A stretch of 64,000 bases of DNA, from contig NZ_JAFLNF010000001.1 in NCBI RefSeq assembly GCF_017313085.1, positions 620,001 to 684,000 on the forward strand, given 5' to 3'. This document shows, piece by piece, positions 1 through 8,371 of the stretch. Each line of letters starts with the position of its first letter. The first letter of the stretch is position 1. The notes beneath the pieces were generated by a model, which made no database searches, was not told the origin of the DNA, and was given only the letters and a program-made list of their open reading frames with translations. Made by a program: the position numbers and the translations under genes. This DNA is from Roseibium limicola (lineage in GTDB: Bacteria > Pseudomonadota > Alphaproteobacteria > Rhizobiales > Stappiaceae).

Positions 1-531
1 GTCAATGTGACTGCCTTCTCCATGTCGACCCATTGCGGGGCACATGCCGACGCGCCGCTGCATTATGATGCGCAAGGAAAGTCCATCGACCAGCTGGATC
101 TCGAAGACTTCATCGGTCCCGCCCGCGTGGTCGATGCAAGGGGGACCGGGCCTCAGTGTCATCCGGAGGACATTGCGACCCAGCTGGAAAATGCACCGCC
201 ACGGCTTCTCCTGCGTCTGGAAGATAAACTTGACCCGATGGTATGGCCGAAAGACTTTCGAACCCTCGCACCGGAAACTGTCGAGTTTATCGCCGCACGA
301 GGTGTCCGGTTAATCGGCGTTGATGTGCCTTCTGTTGACTCTGCAACATCAAAAGAACTGCCAGCGCATATGAAGTGCCGACAGTTTGACCTGCGAATCC
401 TCGAAAATCTGGTTCTAAGTGACGTTACGCCTGGTGATTATGACTTGATCGCTTTGCCAATGAAGCTAGAAGGGTTGGATGCGGCACCGGTGCGGGCGGT
501 CCTGCGAACTCTCGATAGCGCACGCACATAA
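1..531 (+). CDS. kynB: Cyclase-family hydrolase, kynurenine formamidase-like (5' end missing)
   Basis: The reading frame is open to the first base, so the GTG at 7 is internal and roughly 35-40 N-terminal residues lie upstream (family length is about 210). The visible start carries the metal-binding signature HCGAHADAPLHY of the cyclase/KynB family, followed by the conserved VDVPSVD segment and a C-terminal LPMKLEGLDAAPVRAVL stretch. KynB hydrolyses N-formylkynurenine to kynurenine plus formate in tryptophan degradation. An amino-acid ABC importer follows 53 nt downstream on the same strand, probably co-transcribed. The cyclase family also contains other amidases and lactonases, so the exact substrate is inferred from motif similarity. 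Confidence 0.72.
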   Translation, partial: VNVTAFSMSTHCGAHADAPLHYDAQGKSIDQLDLEDFIGPARVVDARGTGPQCHPEDIATQLENAPPRLLLRLEDKLDPMVWPKDFRTLAPETVEFIAARGVRLIGVDVPSVDSATSKELPAHMKCRQFDLRILENLVLSDVTPGDYDLIALPMKLEGLDAAPVRAVLRTLDSART

Positions 532-584
532 AAGAATAACAGCAGACCGGTCGCCTTCAATAAGGCCAACGGCAAGGAGCTTCG

Positions 585-1355
585 ATGCTGGAGCTGGATC
601 AGCTCGTAATGGATTTCAGCGGCTTTCGGGCCGTGAATGGTTGCAGTTTCAAGGTTGAGAAGGGCAGCATCACCGGCTTGATCGGTCCGAACGGAGCTGG
701 CAAGACCACCTTGTTCAACCTGATCGCTGGCGCCCTGAAACCAACCAGTGGGTGCATCCGTTTTCTCGATCAGAACGTCACCGGACTGTCGAGCGACGCA
801 CTGTTCCACCGAGGGCTGGTCCGGACCTTCCAGATCCCCCATGAGTTTGCACGGCTGACCACGCTGGAAAACCTGATGATGGTTCCACCGCAGCAGGCTG
901 GTGAAAATCTGTTCGCCAACTGGCTATCGTGGGGCAAGGTCAAGACCGGTGAAGCCCTGGTCGAAAAGAAGGCGTGGGAGACGCTTGAGTTTCTCGAGCT
1001 GACCCATGTCGCGAACGAGCGTGCCGGCAACCTGTCCGGTGGCCAGAAGAAGCTGCTGGAACTCGGTCGCACCATGATGACCGACGCGAAGCTGGTGTTG
1101 CTGGATGAACCTGCTGCCGGGGTAAACCGCACCCTGCTGCGCAAGCTGGAAGAGAAGATCCAGATCCTCAATCGCGATCGCGGCTACACCTTCATTCTCA
1201 TTGAGCACGACATGGAAATGATCGAAAAGCTCTGCCATCCGGTGGTCTGCATGGCCGAAGGCGCCGTTCTGATCCAGGGCGACTTCCAGACCGTGCGCTC
1301 GGACAGCCGCGTGCTCGAAGCCTATCTCGGTGAAACCACAGGAGATGCCGCATGA
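585..1355 (+). CDS. livG: Branched-chain-type amino acid ABC transporter ATPase (LivG)
   Basis: 256-residue cytoplasmic ATPase of the HAAT/Liv importer. Walker A GPNGAGKTT is at about 34-42, the signature LSGGQ at 150-154 and Walker B VLLDEP at 171-176. The AAGVNR stretch after Walker B is typical of LivG rather than LivF. The ATG at 585 follows an AAGGAG ribosome site. The last codons overlap the next ATPase gene by four bases (ATGA), indicating translational coupling. Together with LivF, LivH, LivM and the binding protein it makes a complete importer. The substrate is not readable from this subunit; the upstream kynB-like gene suggests a tryptophan catabolite or aromatic amino acid. Confidence 0.9.
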   Translation: MLELDQLVMDFSGFRAVNGCSFKVEKGSITGLIGPNGAGKTTLFNLIAGALKPTSGCIRFLDQNVTGLSSDALFHRGLVRTFQIPHEFARLTTLENLMMVPPQQAGENLFANWLSWGKVKTGEALVEKKAWETLEFLELTHVANERAGNLSGGQKKLLELGRTMMTDAKLVLLDEPAAGVNRTLLRKLEEKIQILNRDRGYTFILIEHDMEMIEKLCHPVVCMAEGAVLIQGDFQTVRSDSRVLEAYLGETTGDAA

Positions 1356-2059
1356 CCTCGCTTCTGAGACTGCAAGGCGTCACCGGTGGTTATGGCGACG
1401 CCGATATTCTCCAGGACGTCACCCTGCATGTCGACGACAAGGAAATCGTCGTCATCGTCGGTCCGAATGGCGCGGGAAAGTCGACGGCCATGAAAGCCGT
1501 GTTCGGCATGCTGAACGTGCGCGCCGGTTCCATAGTCTTTGATGGCGACACCATCACCAAATGGGCGACCGACCGCATTGTCCAGCGCGGCATTTCCTAC
1601 GTGCCACAGGTCGACAACATCTTCCGCGAGATGTCGATCCACGAGAACCTGGAAATGGGCGCCTTTCTGAAGAAGGGCGACCTTTCTGCAGCCTACGACC
1701 GGGTCTACAGCCTGTTCCCCGATCTAAAAGAGCGGCGCAAGACGGCAGCAGGCACCTTATCCGGTGGCCAACGCCAGATGGTGGCCATGGGCCGCGCCCT
1801 GATGCTCAACCCCAAGCTACTTCTGCTCGATGAGCCGACAGCTGGTCTATCACCCCGCTACATGGAACAGATCTTCCAGATCTGTCGCGATGTGCGCGAC
1901 ACCGACGTGGCGATCCTGCTGGTGGAACAACACGCGAAACAGGCCCTCGCCTTTGCCGACCGGGGTTACGTTCTGGCTGCTGGTCAGAACCGGCACGAAG
2001 GCAGTGGCGCCGATCTCCTTGCCGACCGTGAGGTCGCCGAAATGTTTCTCGGCGGGTAA
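1352..2059 (+). CDS. livF: Branched-chain-type amino acid ABC transporter ATPase (LivF)
   Basis: 235-residue second ATPase of the Liv-type importer. Walker A GPNGAGKST is at 37-45, LSGGQ at 136-140 and the Walker B Asp-Glu at 160-161. The EPTAGLSP motif and the compact length are those of LivF. It starts inside the livG stop (ATGA) and is followed 11 nt later by the permease gene. It should form the ATPase heterodimer with LivG under the LivHM membrane pair. Confidence 0.9.
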   Translation: MTSLLRLQGVTGGYGDADILQDVTLHVDDKEIVVIVGPNGAGKSTAMKAVFGMLNVRAGSIVFDGDTITKWATDRIVQRGISYVPQVDNIFREMSIHENLEMGAFLKKGDLSAAYDRVYSLFPDLKERRKTAAGTLSGGQRQMVAMGRALMLNPKLLLLDEPTAGLSPRYMEQIFQICRDVRDTDVAILLVEQHAKQALAFADRGYVLAAGQNRHEGSGADLLADREVAEMFLGG

Positions 2060-2070
2060 GGAATATCAGG

Positions 2071-2943
2071 ATGGATATGCTCGAACTTCTGAATTTCTAC
2101 ATCATTCCGGGCCTCGTGCTGGGATCGATCTACGCCCTCGGCGCGGTCGGCATCACGCTTGCCTTCGCGATCCTGCGCTATGCCCATCTGGCCCATGGCG
2201 ATCTGGCAACGCTTGGCGCCTTCATCGCACTCGCAATCGTTCAGGCCAGTGGCATGCCGCCGCTAGCCGCCCTGCCCTTTGCGATGATCGCCACCGCAGT
2301 TGTGGCCGTCGGCATTGACAAGGGCTTCTATGAACACCTGCGCGAAAAGCCGAAGATCATCACTGTCATGGCATCGCTCGGCATCGCCTTGATGGTGCGT
2401 GCTGTCGTTCAGGTCGTCTGGGGCGTTGACGCCGAAAGCTACGTCCGCGGGATTGTGCGTCCTGAAACCTATTGGGGCCTACGGATCAAGGATCGTGAGA
2501 TCTGGACCGTTGTCTTCATGATCGTCCTTGTCGCCGCCCTGCAGATCTTCCTGGCGCGGTCCAAGTGGGGCAAGGCGATGCGCGCCATGTCCGACAACCC
2601 GTCTCTGGCGCTGCTGTCGGGCATCGACAACCGCAAGGTGGTTGTGCTGACCTGGATTATCGCGGGCGGACTGTGCGCCGCTGCCGGCGTCTTCCTCGGT
2701 ATCAACACCGAGCTGAAGTCGATGATGGGCTGGCAGATGCTTCTTCCGATGTTTGCCGCAGCCATTCTGGGTGGCGTTGGCCGGGTCGAAGGCGCGGTCC
2801 TCGGCGGCCTGATCGTCGGTGTCGCCGAGGAGCTTTCGGTTCTGGTGCTGCCAAGCGAGTACAAGGCGGCGATGGCCTTCGCCATTCTTCTCTTCATGCT
2901 GCTCGTGCGCCCGACAGGGCTGCTGCGTGGCAAGGTGCTTTAA
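2071..2943 (+). CDS. livH: Branched-chain-type amino acid ABC permease (LivH)
   Basis: 290-residue polytopic membrane protein of the LivH family. It has the N-terminal IPGLVLGSIYALGAVGITLA segment, several further hydrophobic helices, and the cytoplasmic loop AMRAMSDNPSLALLSGID that contacts the ATPase subunits. The C-terminus (AILGGVGRVEGAVLGGLIVG) is diagnostic. AAGGAATATCAGG precedes the ATG. It pairs with LivM to form the transmembrane pathway. Confidence 0.92.
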   Translation: MDMLELLNFYIIPGLVLGSIYALGAVGITLAFAILRYAHLAHGDLATLGAFIALAIVQASGMPPLAALPFAMIATAVVAVGIDKGFYEHLREKPKIITVMASLGIALMVRAVVQVVWGVDAESYVRGIVRPETYWGLRIKDREIWTVVFMIVLVAALQIFLARSKWGKAMRAMSDNPSLALLSGIDNRKVVVLTWIIAGGLCAAAGVFLGINTELKSMMGWQMLLPMFAAAILGGVGRVEGAVLGGLIVGVAEELSVLVLPSEYKAAMAFAILLFMLLVRPTGLLRGKVL

Positions 2944-2959
2944 GGGAGTATCAGCGGAC

Positions 2960-3916
2960 ATGGAACTTATCGGTCTCGCCAATTACGCCCTGTTCATGGG
3001 TATCTTCATCGGCATCTATGCGCTTCTCGCGCTTGGTCTCAACATTCAGTGGGGCTTTGCCGGATTGTTCAACGCAGGCATCGCAGGCTTTTTTGCTGTC
3101 GGCGCCTATGCATCAGCCATCGTCACCGGCCCGGCAGCCGAAGGTCGCCTGGGCGGATTCGATATGCCCTTCTTTGTCGGCTGGCTCATGGCGATGGTGG
3201 CTGCCGCGCTGATTGCCTGGCCAATCGGCAAGATCTGTCTTCGATTCCGGTCCGATTATCTCGCCATTGCCTCCATCGGTGTGGCCGAAATCATCCGGCT
3301 TGTCGTCAAGTCGGAACCGGCGTTAACCAATGGCGCGCGCGGCATCACCTCGCTTCCACGTCCTTTCGGCGATCTGCCATATGTCCAGTCGCAGATGGCC
3401 TATTTGGCCATTGTCGCTATCGTCCTGCTCGGGGCTTATTCCCTGGTTGAGCGACAGTTCAACGCCCCCTGGGGTCGAATGATGCGCGCCATCCGCGACA
3501 ATGAACTGGCCGCCCGTGCCATGGGCAAGAACATCGAACGTCGCCGGCTCGAGGCGTTCATCTTCGGCTCGGCCCTGATGGGCCTGGGTGGCGCGCTGTT
3601 TGCCCACTTCAACCGGTCCATAACGCCGGAAGCCATTGACCCGATGGTCGCCACATTCCTAGTGTGGATCATGTTGATCCTGGGTGGATCCGGCAACAAT
3701 CGCGGCGCTATTCTCGGTGCGGCGATGGTCTGGATCATCTGGTCCATGTCCGAGATCGCAACGGATCAGCTCCCCGCAGAATATGCGGTGAAGGCAAAAT
3801 ATATCCGGTTGTTCCTGATCGGCCTGATGTTGCAGCTTGTCTTGAGGTTCCGTCCTGAAGGCCTGTTGCCCGAGCCTCAACGAGGCAAGGCCGTAGCAGA
3901 CAGCAACCGCGAGTAA
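2960..3916 (+). CDS. livM: Branched-chain-type amino acid ABC permease (LivM)
   Basis: 318-residue membrane protein. I start at the ATG at 2960 (MELIGLANYALFMG), which follows AAGGGAG; the same frame is open further upstream, but that part overlaps livH. LivM hallmarks are LNIQWGFAGLFNAGIAGFFAVGAY near the N-terminus, the coupling loop MRAIRDNELAARAMGKN, and WIMLILGGSGNNRGAILGA near the end. The gene lies 16 nt after livH and 57 nt before the binding-protein gene. Confidence 0.92.
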   Translation: MELIGLANYALFMGIFIGIYALLALGLNIQWGFAGLFNAGIAGFFAVGAYASAIVTGPAAEGRLGGFDMPFFVGWLMAMVAAALIAWPIGKICLRFRSDYLAIASIGVAEIIRLVVKSEPALTNGARGITSLPRPFGDLPYVQSQMAYLAIVAIVLLGAYSLVERQFNAPWGRMMRAIRDNELAARAMGKNIERRRLEAFIFGSALMGLGGALFAHFNRSITPEAIDPMVATFLVWIMLILGGSGNNRGAILGAAMVWIIWSMSEIATDQLPAEYAVKAKYIRLFLIGLMLQLVLRFRPEGLLPEPQRGKAVADSNRE

Positions 3917-3973
3917 TACCAAGCCCTTCTGAAGGGGCCGTATCAAAAACGAAAAGTGGAGGTAAGTTTGACA

Positions 3974-5176
3974 ATGAATTCCAAAGCTCTCGCCCTCGTC
4001 GGTGGCCTTATGGCTGCAACCGCCCTAGCTGCCGCACCGGCGAAAGCCGATGTGAAGATCGGTTTGCTCGGCGGCGTGTCCGGCCCGATCGCCGCAATGG
4101 CACCGTCCATGGTTGAGGCAGCTCAGCTGGCCATCAGCCAAGTCAATGCACAGGGCGGTATTTTGGACGGCGAACAGCTGGTCGGTGTTGTCGGCGACAG
4201 TGCCTGTAATCCGCAGGGTGGCACCGATGCAGCGACCAAGGCCGTCAACATCGAAGGCGTGACCGCCATCGTTGGCCCGCATTGCTCGGGCGCTGTGCTG
4301 GCTGCAGCTGGCTCCGTCACCATTCCGGCCGGCGTTGTCCTTGTGACACCGTCCGGCACTTCACCGGAAATCACCGGTCTGGATGACAACGACACCGTGT
4401 TCCGCACCGTGCCGTCTGATGACTATCAGGGCCGCGCGCTCGCGCGTACCTTGAAAGAACAGGGCTACGACAAAGTCGCAGTTGCTTACATCAACAACGA
4501 CTACGGCACCGGTCTGGCCAATTCATTCAAGTCCGAGTTCGAAGCTCAGGGCGGAGAAATCGCTGGCTATGCCGCGCATGAAGAAGGCAAGGCATCCTAC
4601 CGTTCCAACCTGGCGGAGCTGTCTTCCGGTGGCGCAGAAACCCTGGTGATCTTCGACTACGGCGACGGCACCGGCCTGACCCTGCTGCGTCAGGCACTGG
4701 AAAATGGCTTCTTCACCAACTTCATCGGCGGTGACGGCATGAAGTCCGACGCTCCAATCAAGGAACTTGGTGCAGAAAACCTGACCACATTCTTCGCCTC
4801 CTCCCCGGTTGGCGAGAAGTCTGACGCCCTCGACACCTTCAACGAAGCTTTCAAGGGCGCTGGCGGCGATCCGGATGCGATTTTCGTGACCACATCCTAC
4901 GACGCAGCATTCCTGCTGGCTCTGGCCGTTGAAAAGGCTGGCGGCGACAAGGCCGGTGTTGCAGCTGCGTTGCGTGAAGTCTCCAACGGCGAAGGTGAAG
5001 CCATTCTGCCGGGCGAGTGGGAAAAGGCCAAGAAGCTCATCGCTGACGGCACTGCAATCGACTACAAGGGCGCAGCTGGCGACCAGAACTTCGACGAAGC
5101 TGGCGATGTTCCAGGCACCTACGCCCTGTTCAAGGTCGAAGGCGATGCTTTCGCAGTCGTCTCTGAAATGAAGTAA
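3974..5176 (+). CDS. livK: Amino-acid ABC transporter periplasmic binding protein (LivK type)
   Basis: 400-residue precursor of a type I periplasmic binding protein. A Sec signal peptide occupies about residues 1-25 (hydrophobic core GGLMAATALAAAP, cleavage after AKA). The mature part opens with DVKIGLLGGVSGP and has the AIVGPHCSGAVLAAA and PSGTSPEITGLDDND segments typical of Leu/Ile/Val-binding relatives. The ATG at 3974 is preferred over the in-frame GTG at 3956 because GGAGG precedes it. It is last in the operon and ends at a strong hairpin terminator. Ligand specificity is unknown; an aromatic or kynurenine-like ligand would fit the kynB neighbour. Confidence 0.9.
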   Translation: MNSKALALVGGLMAATALAAAPAKADVKIGLLGGVSGPIAAMAPSMVEAAQLAISQVNAQGGILDGEQLVGVVGDSACNPQGGTDAATKAVNIEGVTAIVGPHCSGAVLAAAGSVTIPAGVVLVTPSGTSPEITGLDDNDTVFRTVPSDDYQGRALARTLKEQGYDKVAVAYINNDYGTGLANSFKSEFEAQGGEIAGYAAHEEGKASYRSNLAELSSGGAETLVIFDYGDGTGLTLLRQALENGFFTNFIGGDGMKSDAPIKELGAENLTTFFASSPVGEKSDALDTFNEAFKGAGGDPDAIFVTTSYDAAFLLALAVEKAGGDKAGVAAALREVSNGEGEAILPGEWEKAKKLIADGTAIDYKGAAGDQNFDEAGDVPGTYALFKVEGDAFAVVSEMK

Positions 5177-5200
5177 GCTTCGCGCTTGCAAGGAAAACCA

Positions 5201-5235
5201 AAGCCGGCGGTCTCTAGCGAGGTCGCCGGTTTTTT
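5201..5235 (+). terminator. Rho-independent terminator of the liv operon
   Basis: CCGGCG (5204-5209) pairs with CGCCGG (5224-5229), followed by a run of six T. It lies 25 nt after livK and just before the convergent Gfo/Idh gene. The opposite strand has a weaker T-rich tail, so it may work both ways. Confidence 0.82.
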
Positions 5236-5241
5236 AGTCTT

Positions 5242-6363
5242 TCAGGCTGCCGACGGCAGTCTCAGATCGCGCAGGTAGACAACTTCACCGGTCACGGCAG
5301 CGCGCTGTGCTGCCATACCCATCAAGACAGCCATTCGGCCATCTTCCAGCGAGACTTCCGGCGCCAACCTCTCACCGCGCACAAGTTCCAGAAAACGGGC
5401 ATGCTGATAGAAGGTCGAGCCGTTGTGATCTCCAGCATCCAGAAGGGTCGGATCAACTGGGATGGGCAGGACCTGCGGGCCTTTAGGTGCACGCGGGCTA
5501 ACAATCACCTGAGGCACCGGCGGTTCACCCAGATGCTCCGGCCAGAACCGGCCCGGTCCGGGAACAAGCGCCTCGATTTTGCCATCCGACCCAACGGCAG
5601 AGATCTCTTCCTGATAGCGGGATCCTTCAGCGAACATGCAAAGTTCAAGCATCGCCCGGGCACCATTCTCGAAATCGACGATCACATAGCCATGATCAAA
5701 AATGTCTGGCACTTCGCCGTCATAGCACTCGTCCATGTGGTTCACTGCCTGTCCGGCGGAGGCGCTCACCCGAACAGGCTCCGATTTCAGCACCAGTCGC
5801 ATCAGATCAAAGAAGTGACAGCACTTTTCGACAAAGGTCCCTCCGGTGTTGCGGTTGAAGCGGTTCCAATGCCCGACTTTCTCAAGGAACGGGAAACGGT
5901 GCTCCTTGATCGTCAGCATACGGATACCACCTGTGACCCCATCGGCCTGCGCCAACAGCTCGGCAATCGGCGGCATATAGCGATACTCCATCGCCACCCA
6001 GACTGGCGCTGGATACGACTGACGAAACGCCTCAAGCGCGTCCATGTCTGTCGGATCGGTGAACAGCGGTTTTTCAACCAGCAACGGCAGCGGCCGGATC
6101 CGCGCAATCTCCTCCATCTGAGCGATATGAAAATTGTTCGGGCTGACGATCAGCAGACAGTCGAGCGCCTCAATCTTTAAAAGCTCTGAAATCGAGGAGG
6201 CGAATGTCGCATTTGGCGCCAAAATCCGAGCGCGCTCAGCCATTTCCGCATCCGGTTCAAAGATCGCCGCAACGCGGGCACCGGACAGAAGAGCGATGTT
6301 GCGCAGATGCTCCTGCCCCATCATGCCACATCCAATCACGCCATAGCTGGTGACTTCAGACAT
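5242..6363 (-). CDS. Gfo/Idh/MocA-family protein; candidate NAD+-dependent sulfoquinovosidase (GH188-like)
   Basis: 373 residues with an N-terminal Rossmann fold (YGVIGCGMMGQEH, glycine motif at 11-16), the EKP motif at 97-99 and a C-terminal Gfo/Idh barrel domain. The catalytic stretch GGTFVEKCCHFFDLMR (about 174-189) carries Lys180, His183 and Asp186; KEHRFPFL precedes it. Annotation pipelines would call it an inositol 2-dehydrogenase-like oxidoreductase. The divergent genes look like a complete sulfoquinovose monooxygenase pathway without a GH31 sulfoquinovosidase, so I infer that it is the NAD+-dependent sulfoquinovosidase type, which uses transient C3 oxidation to release sulfoquinovose from glycerol conjugates. 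Its start lies inside the 3' end of the GntR gene (28-nt overlap), so the two are probably one transcript. Family certain, glycosidase role inferred. Confidence 0.7.
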   Translation of the reverse strand: MSEVTSYGVIGCGMMGQEHLRNIALLSGARVAAIFEPDAEMAERARILAPNATFASSISELLKIEALDCLLIVSPNNFHIAQMEEIARIRPLPLLVEKPLFTDPTDMDALEAFRQSYPAPVWVAMEYRYMPPIAELLAQADGVTGGIRMLTIKEHRFPFLEKVGHWNRFNRNTGGTFVEKCCHFFDLMRLVLKSEPVRVSASAGQAVNHMDECYDGEVPDIFDHGYVIVDFENGARAMLELCMFAEGSRYQEEISAVGSDGKIEALVPGPGRFWPEHLGEPPVPQVIVSPRAPKGPQVLPIPVDPTLLDAGDHNGSTFYQHARFLELVRGERLAPEVSLEDGRMAVLMGMAAQRAAVTGEVVYLRDLRLPSAA

Positions 6364-7115
6364 TTCAAACTCCCTCGTACGACCCGGTTCGCTGCGGGCT
6401 CTATTTGAGAGCGCTGCACATAAAGCGCCTTCGTGGTGTCAAACCACGTTTTGGAAAACTCGACCGGCGCGACATCACCATCGCGCCAGCTGAAGCGTTC
6501 GATGTAGCCGCAGGGCTGCCCGACCGCCATATCGAAGGCCGGTGGTCGCCACGCGGGCACAGAGCTCAGACCGACGCGATCTTCCGCCCGCGCAATGCGA
6601 AACCCCAGATGACGCTGGTAGTAACGATAAAGACTGTCGGAAACCCTCAGCGCGTCGACCGCGCCCGCGGCTCCGTCCAGCCAGATCTCCTCGACCGCCA
6701 CCAGCGTCTCGTTCAGATACCGCAGTCGACGGATCCGCGTCCCGGTCTCAGATTGCCCGAATGCCGGCAGGTCTTCAGGCTTCGTCATGTCGTCGAGTGA
6801 GACAATCTCAGCGCGCGGCAGCCCGCCTCCCGCGATCAACTCAAGGCGAAACATCGAGTAGACGCTGGCTACATCCGGCTGTTGGCGGATGTAGTTGCCA
6901 GACCCTTGAACCCGCTCCAAAAGCCCGCGTTTTTCCAGCTCCCTAAGCGCTTTGCGCAGGGTGCCAACAGAAACTCCATGCTGGCTCGACATCTCGCGTT
7001 CCGGCTGAAGTCTCTCGCCATCGACCAATCGTCCAGCAGCGATATCGCGGATCAGGTTTTCGCTGATCTGCAGGTAGATCGGCAGGGCCGTAGGGGATTG
7101 GATACGAGTTGTCAT
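6336..7115 (-). CDS. GntR-family regulator with UTRA domain (HutC subfamily)
   Basis: 259 residues. An N-terminal winged helix-turn-helix (about 10-78: LPIYLQISENLIRDIAAG, then LQPEREMSSQHGVSVGTLRKAL) is joined to a UTRA-type ligand domain (about 95-250) with the expected RRLRYLNETLVAVEEIWLD strand. I start at the ATG at 7115; the upstream GTG extension at 7151 adds 12 unlikely residues. It is divergent from the monooxygenase operon and overlaps the downstream Gfo/Idh gene, so it is the likely local repressor of both transcripts. Its effector is probably the locus substrate, by inference sulfoquinovose or a glyceride of it. Confidence 0.88.
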   Translation of the reverse strand: MTTRIQSPTALPIYLQISENLIRDIAAGRLVDGERLQPEREMSSQHGVSVGTLRKALRELEKRGLLERVQGSGNYIRQQPDVASVYSMFRLELIAGGGLPRAEIVSLDDMTKPEDLPAFGQSETGTRIRRLRYLNETLVAVEEIWLDGAAGAVDALRVSDSLYRYYQRHLGFRIARAEDRVGLSSVPAWRPPAFDMAVGQPCGYIERFSWRDGDVAPVEFSKTWFDTTKALYVQRSQIEPAANRVVRGSLKCLKSPAMA

Positions 7116-7141
7116 CGCGCTGAGGCATGCGTCCGAGTAAA

Positions 7142-7158
7142 ATTGATACACTATTGAT
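7142..7158. promoter_or_regulatory. Direct repeats in the GntR/monooxygenase divergent region (candidate operator)
   Basis: ATTGAT occurs at 7142-7147 and 7153-7158, 11 bp apart (one helical turn), in the 101-nt gap between the divergent regulator and monooxygenase genes. This is a plausible site for the GntR regulator; there is no direct proof. Confidence 0.35.
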
Positions 7159-7216
7159 CTACATCATGACGAGTGATACGCAAGAGGAAATCAAAACAAA
7201 CACTGCAGGGAGAACA

Positions 7217-8371
7217 ATGACCGTCGTTCCGGTAACATCCGCCGATCTGAAGGCTGCAGAGATTTCCTGGTTCTCGGCATTATGCTCCGATGACTACCAG
7301 TTCCTCGGCGTTCCCGACGGTACACTGCGGTCGTCCTGGGAGCATTGCTCCCACATCGTGAAGACCGCTGAAGACCTCGGCTTCCGCAACATTCTCTGCC
7401 CCTCATCCTATCAGGTCGGACAGGACACGCTGTCTTTCGTCGCGGGTTGCGCGCCGATCACCGACAGGATCAACATGCTGGCCGCGGTCCGCTGTGGCGA
7501 GATGCAACCGATCATGCTGGCGCGAACCCTCGCGACGCTCGATCACATGCTGAAGGGTCGGTTGACGATCAACATCATCTCATCCGATTTTCCCGGCGAA
7601 AAGGCCGAAAGCAACTTCCGCTACCAGCGCTCGCGCGAAGTCGTGGAGGTCCTGAAGCAGGCCTGGACCCAGGACGAGATCAACTACGCCGGCGAGGTTT
7701 ATAATTTCCAGAACCTCACCACCGACCCGGTCAAGCCATATCAGACCGGTGGACCGCTGCTCTACTTCGGCGGTTACTCTCCGCCGGCACTTGAACTCTG
7801 CGGTCAGCATTGCGACGTCTATCTAATGTGGCCGGAAAAGATCGAAGAACTGGAAGGCCGCATGAAAGCGGTGAATGCGGTCGCTGAACGCTATGACCGC
7901 ACGCTGGACTACGGCTTGCGCGTCCACATGATTGTCCGCGATACCGAGGCTGAAGCCCGCGAATATGCCGACTACATCGTCTCCAAGCTGGATGACGAGT
8001 ACGGCCAGATGATCCGCGCCCGGGCGCTGGATTCGGGCTCTCTCGGCGTCAGCCACCAGGCCCGAAACAGGGAACTGGCCGACAAGTTCGGCTATGTGGA
8101 GCCCAACCTGTGGACCGGTGTCGGCCGCGCACGTTCGGGCTGCGGTGCAGCACTCGTCGGATCAACAGACCAAGTGCTGTCGAAAATTGAAGACTACAAG
8201 AAAATGGGCATTCGGGCTTTCATCTTCTCCGGGTACCCCCATATCGAAGAAGCCCGGCATTTCGGCACAAAAGTTCTGCCACAGCTGGAAACCTGCAGCC
8301 TGCCGCATGAATATGGCCGGGTGCCTGCCACAACACCAAACACGCCGCTCGGCCAGGGAGAACGTCGCTGA
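7217..8371 (+). CDS. smoC: FMNH2-dependent LLM-class monooxygenase; sulfoquinovose monooxygenase candidate
   Basis: 384 residues, close to SsuD alkanesulfonate monooxygenase (about 380) and to the sulfoquinovose monooxygenase SmoC. It is a luciferase-like TIM barrel with ISWFSALCSDDYQFLGVPDG at the N-terminus, ILCPSSYQVGQDTLSFVAG, and LARTLATLDHMLKGRLTINI. I start at the ATG at 7217 (MTVVPV) because GGGAGA precedes it; the frame is open further upstream. Such enzymes cleave a C-S bond with FMNH2 and O2, releasing sulfite; on sulfoquinovose the sugar product is 6-oxo-glucose. The aldo/keto reductase starts on its last base and a flavin reductase follows, matching SmoC-SmoB-SmoA. A general alkanesulfonate role is the alternative, but the sugar-type AKR argues against it. 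Confidence 0.82.
   Translation: MTVVPVTSADLKAAEISWFSALCSDDYQFLGVPDGTLRSSWEHCSHIVKTAEDLGFRNILCPSSYQVGQDTLSFVAGCAPITDRINMLAAVRCGEMQPIMLARTLATLDHMLKGRLTINIISSDFPGEKAESNFRYQRSREVVEVLKQAWTQDEINYAGEVYNFQNLTTDPVKPYQTGGPLLYFGGYSPPALELCGQHCDVYLMWPEKIEELEGRMKAVNAVAERYDRTLDYGLRVHMIVRDTEAEAREYADYIVSKLDDEYGQMIRARALDSGSLGVSHQARNRELADKFGYVEPNLWTGVGRARSGCGAALVGSTDQVLSKIEDYKKMGIRAFIFSGYPHIEEARHFGTKVLPQLETCSLPHEYGRVPATTPNTPLGQGERR

Noticed and set aside
7127..7216. N-terminal extension of the sulfoquinovose monooxygenase candidate
   Set aside because: The extension overlaps the GntR promoter region; the ATG at 7217 has a ribosome site and matches the family N-terminus.
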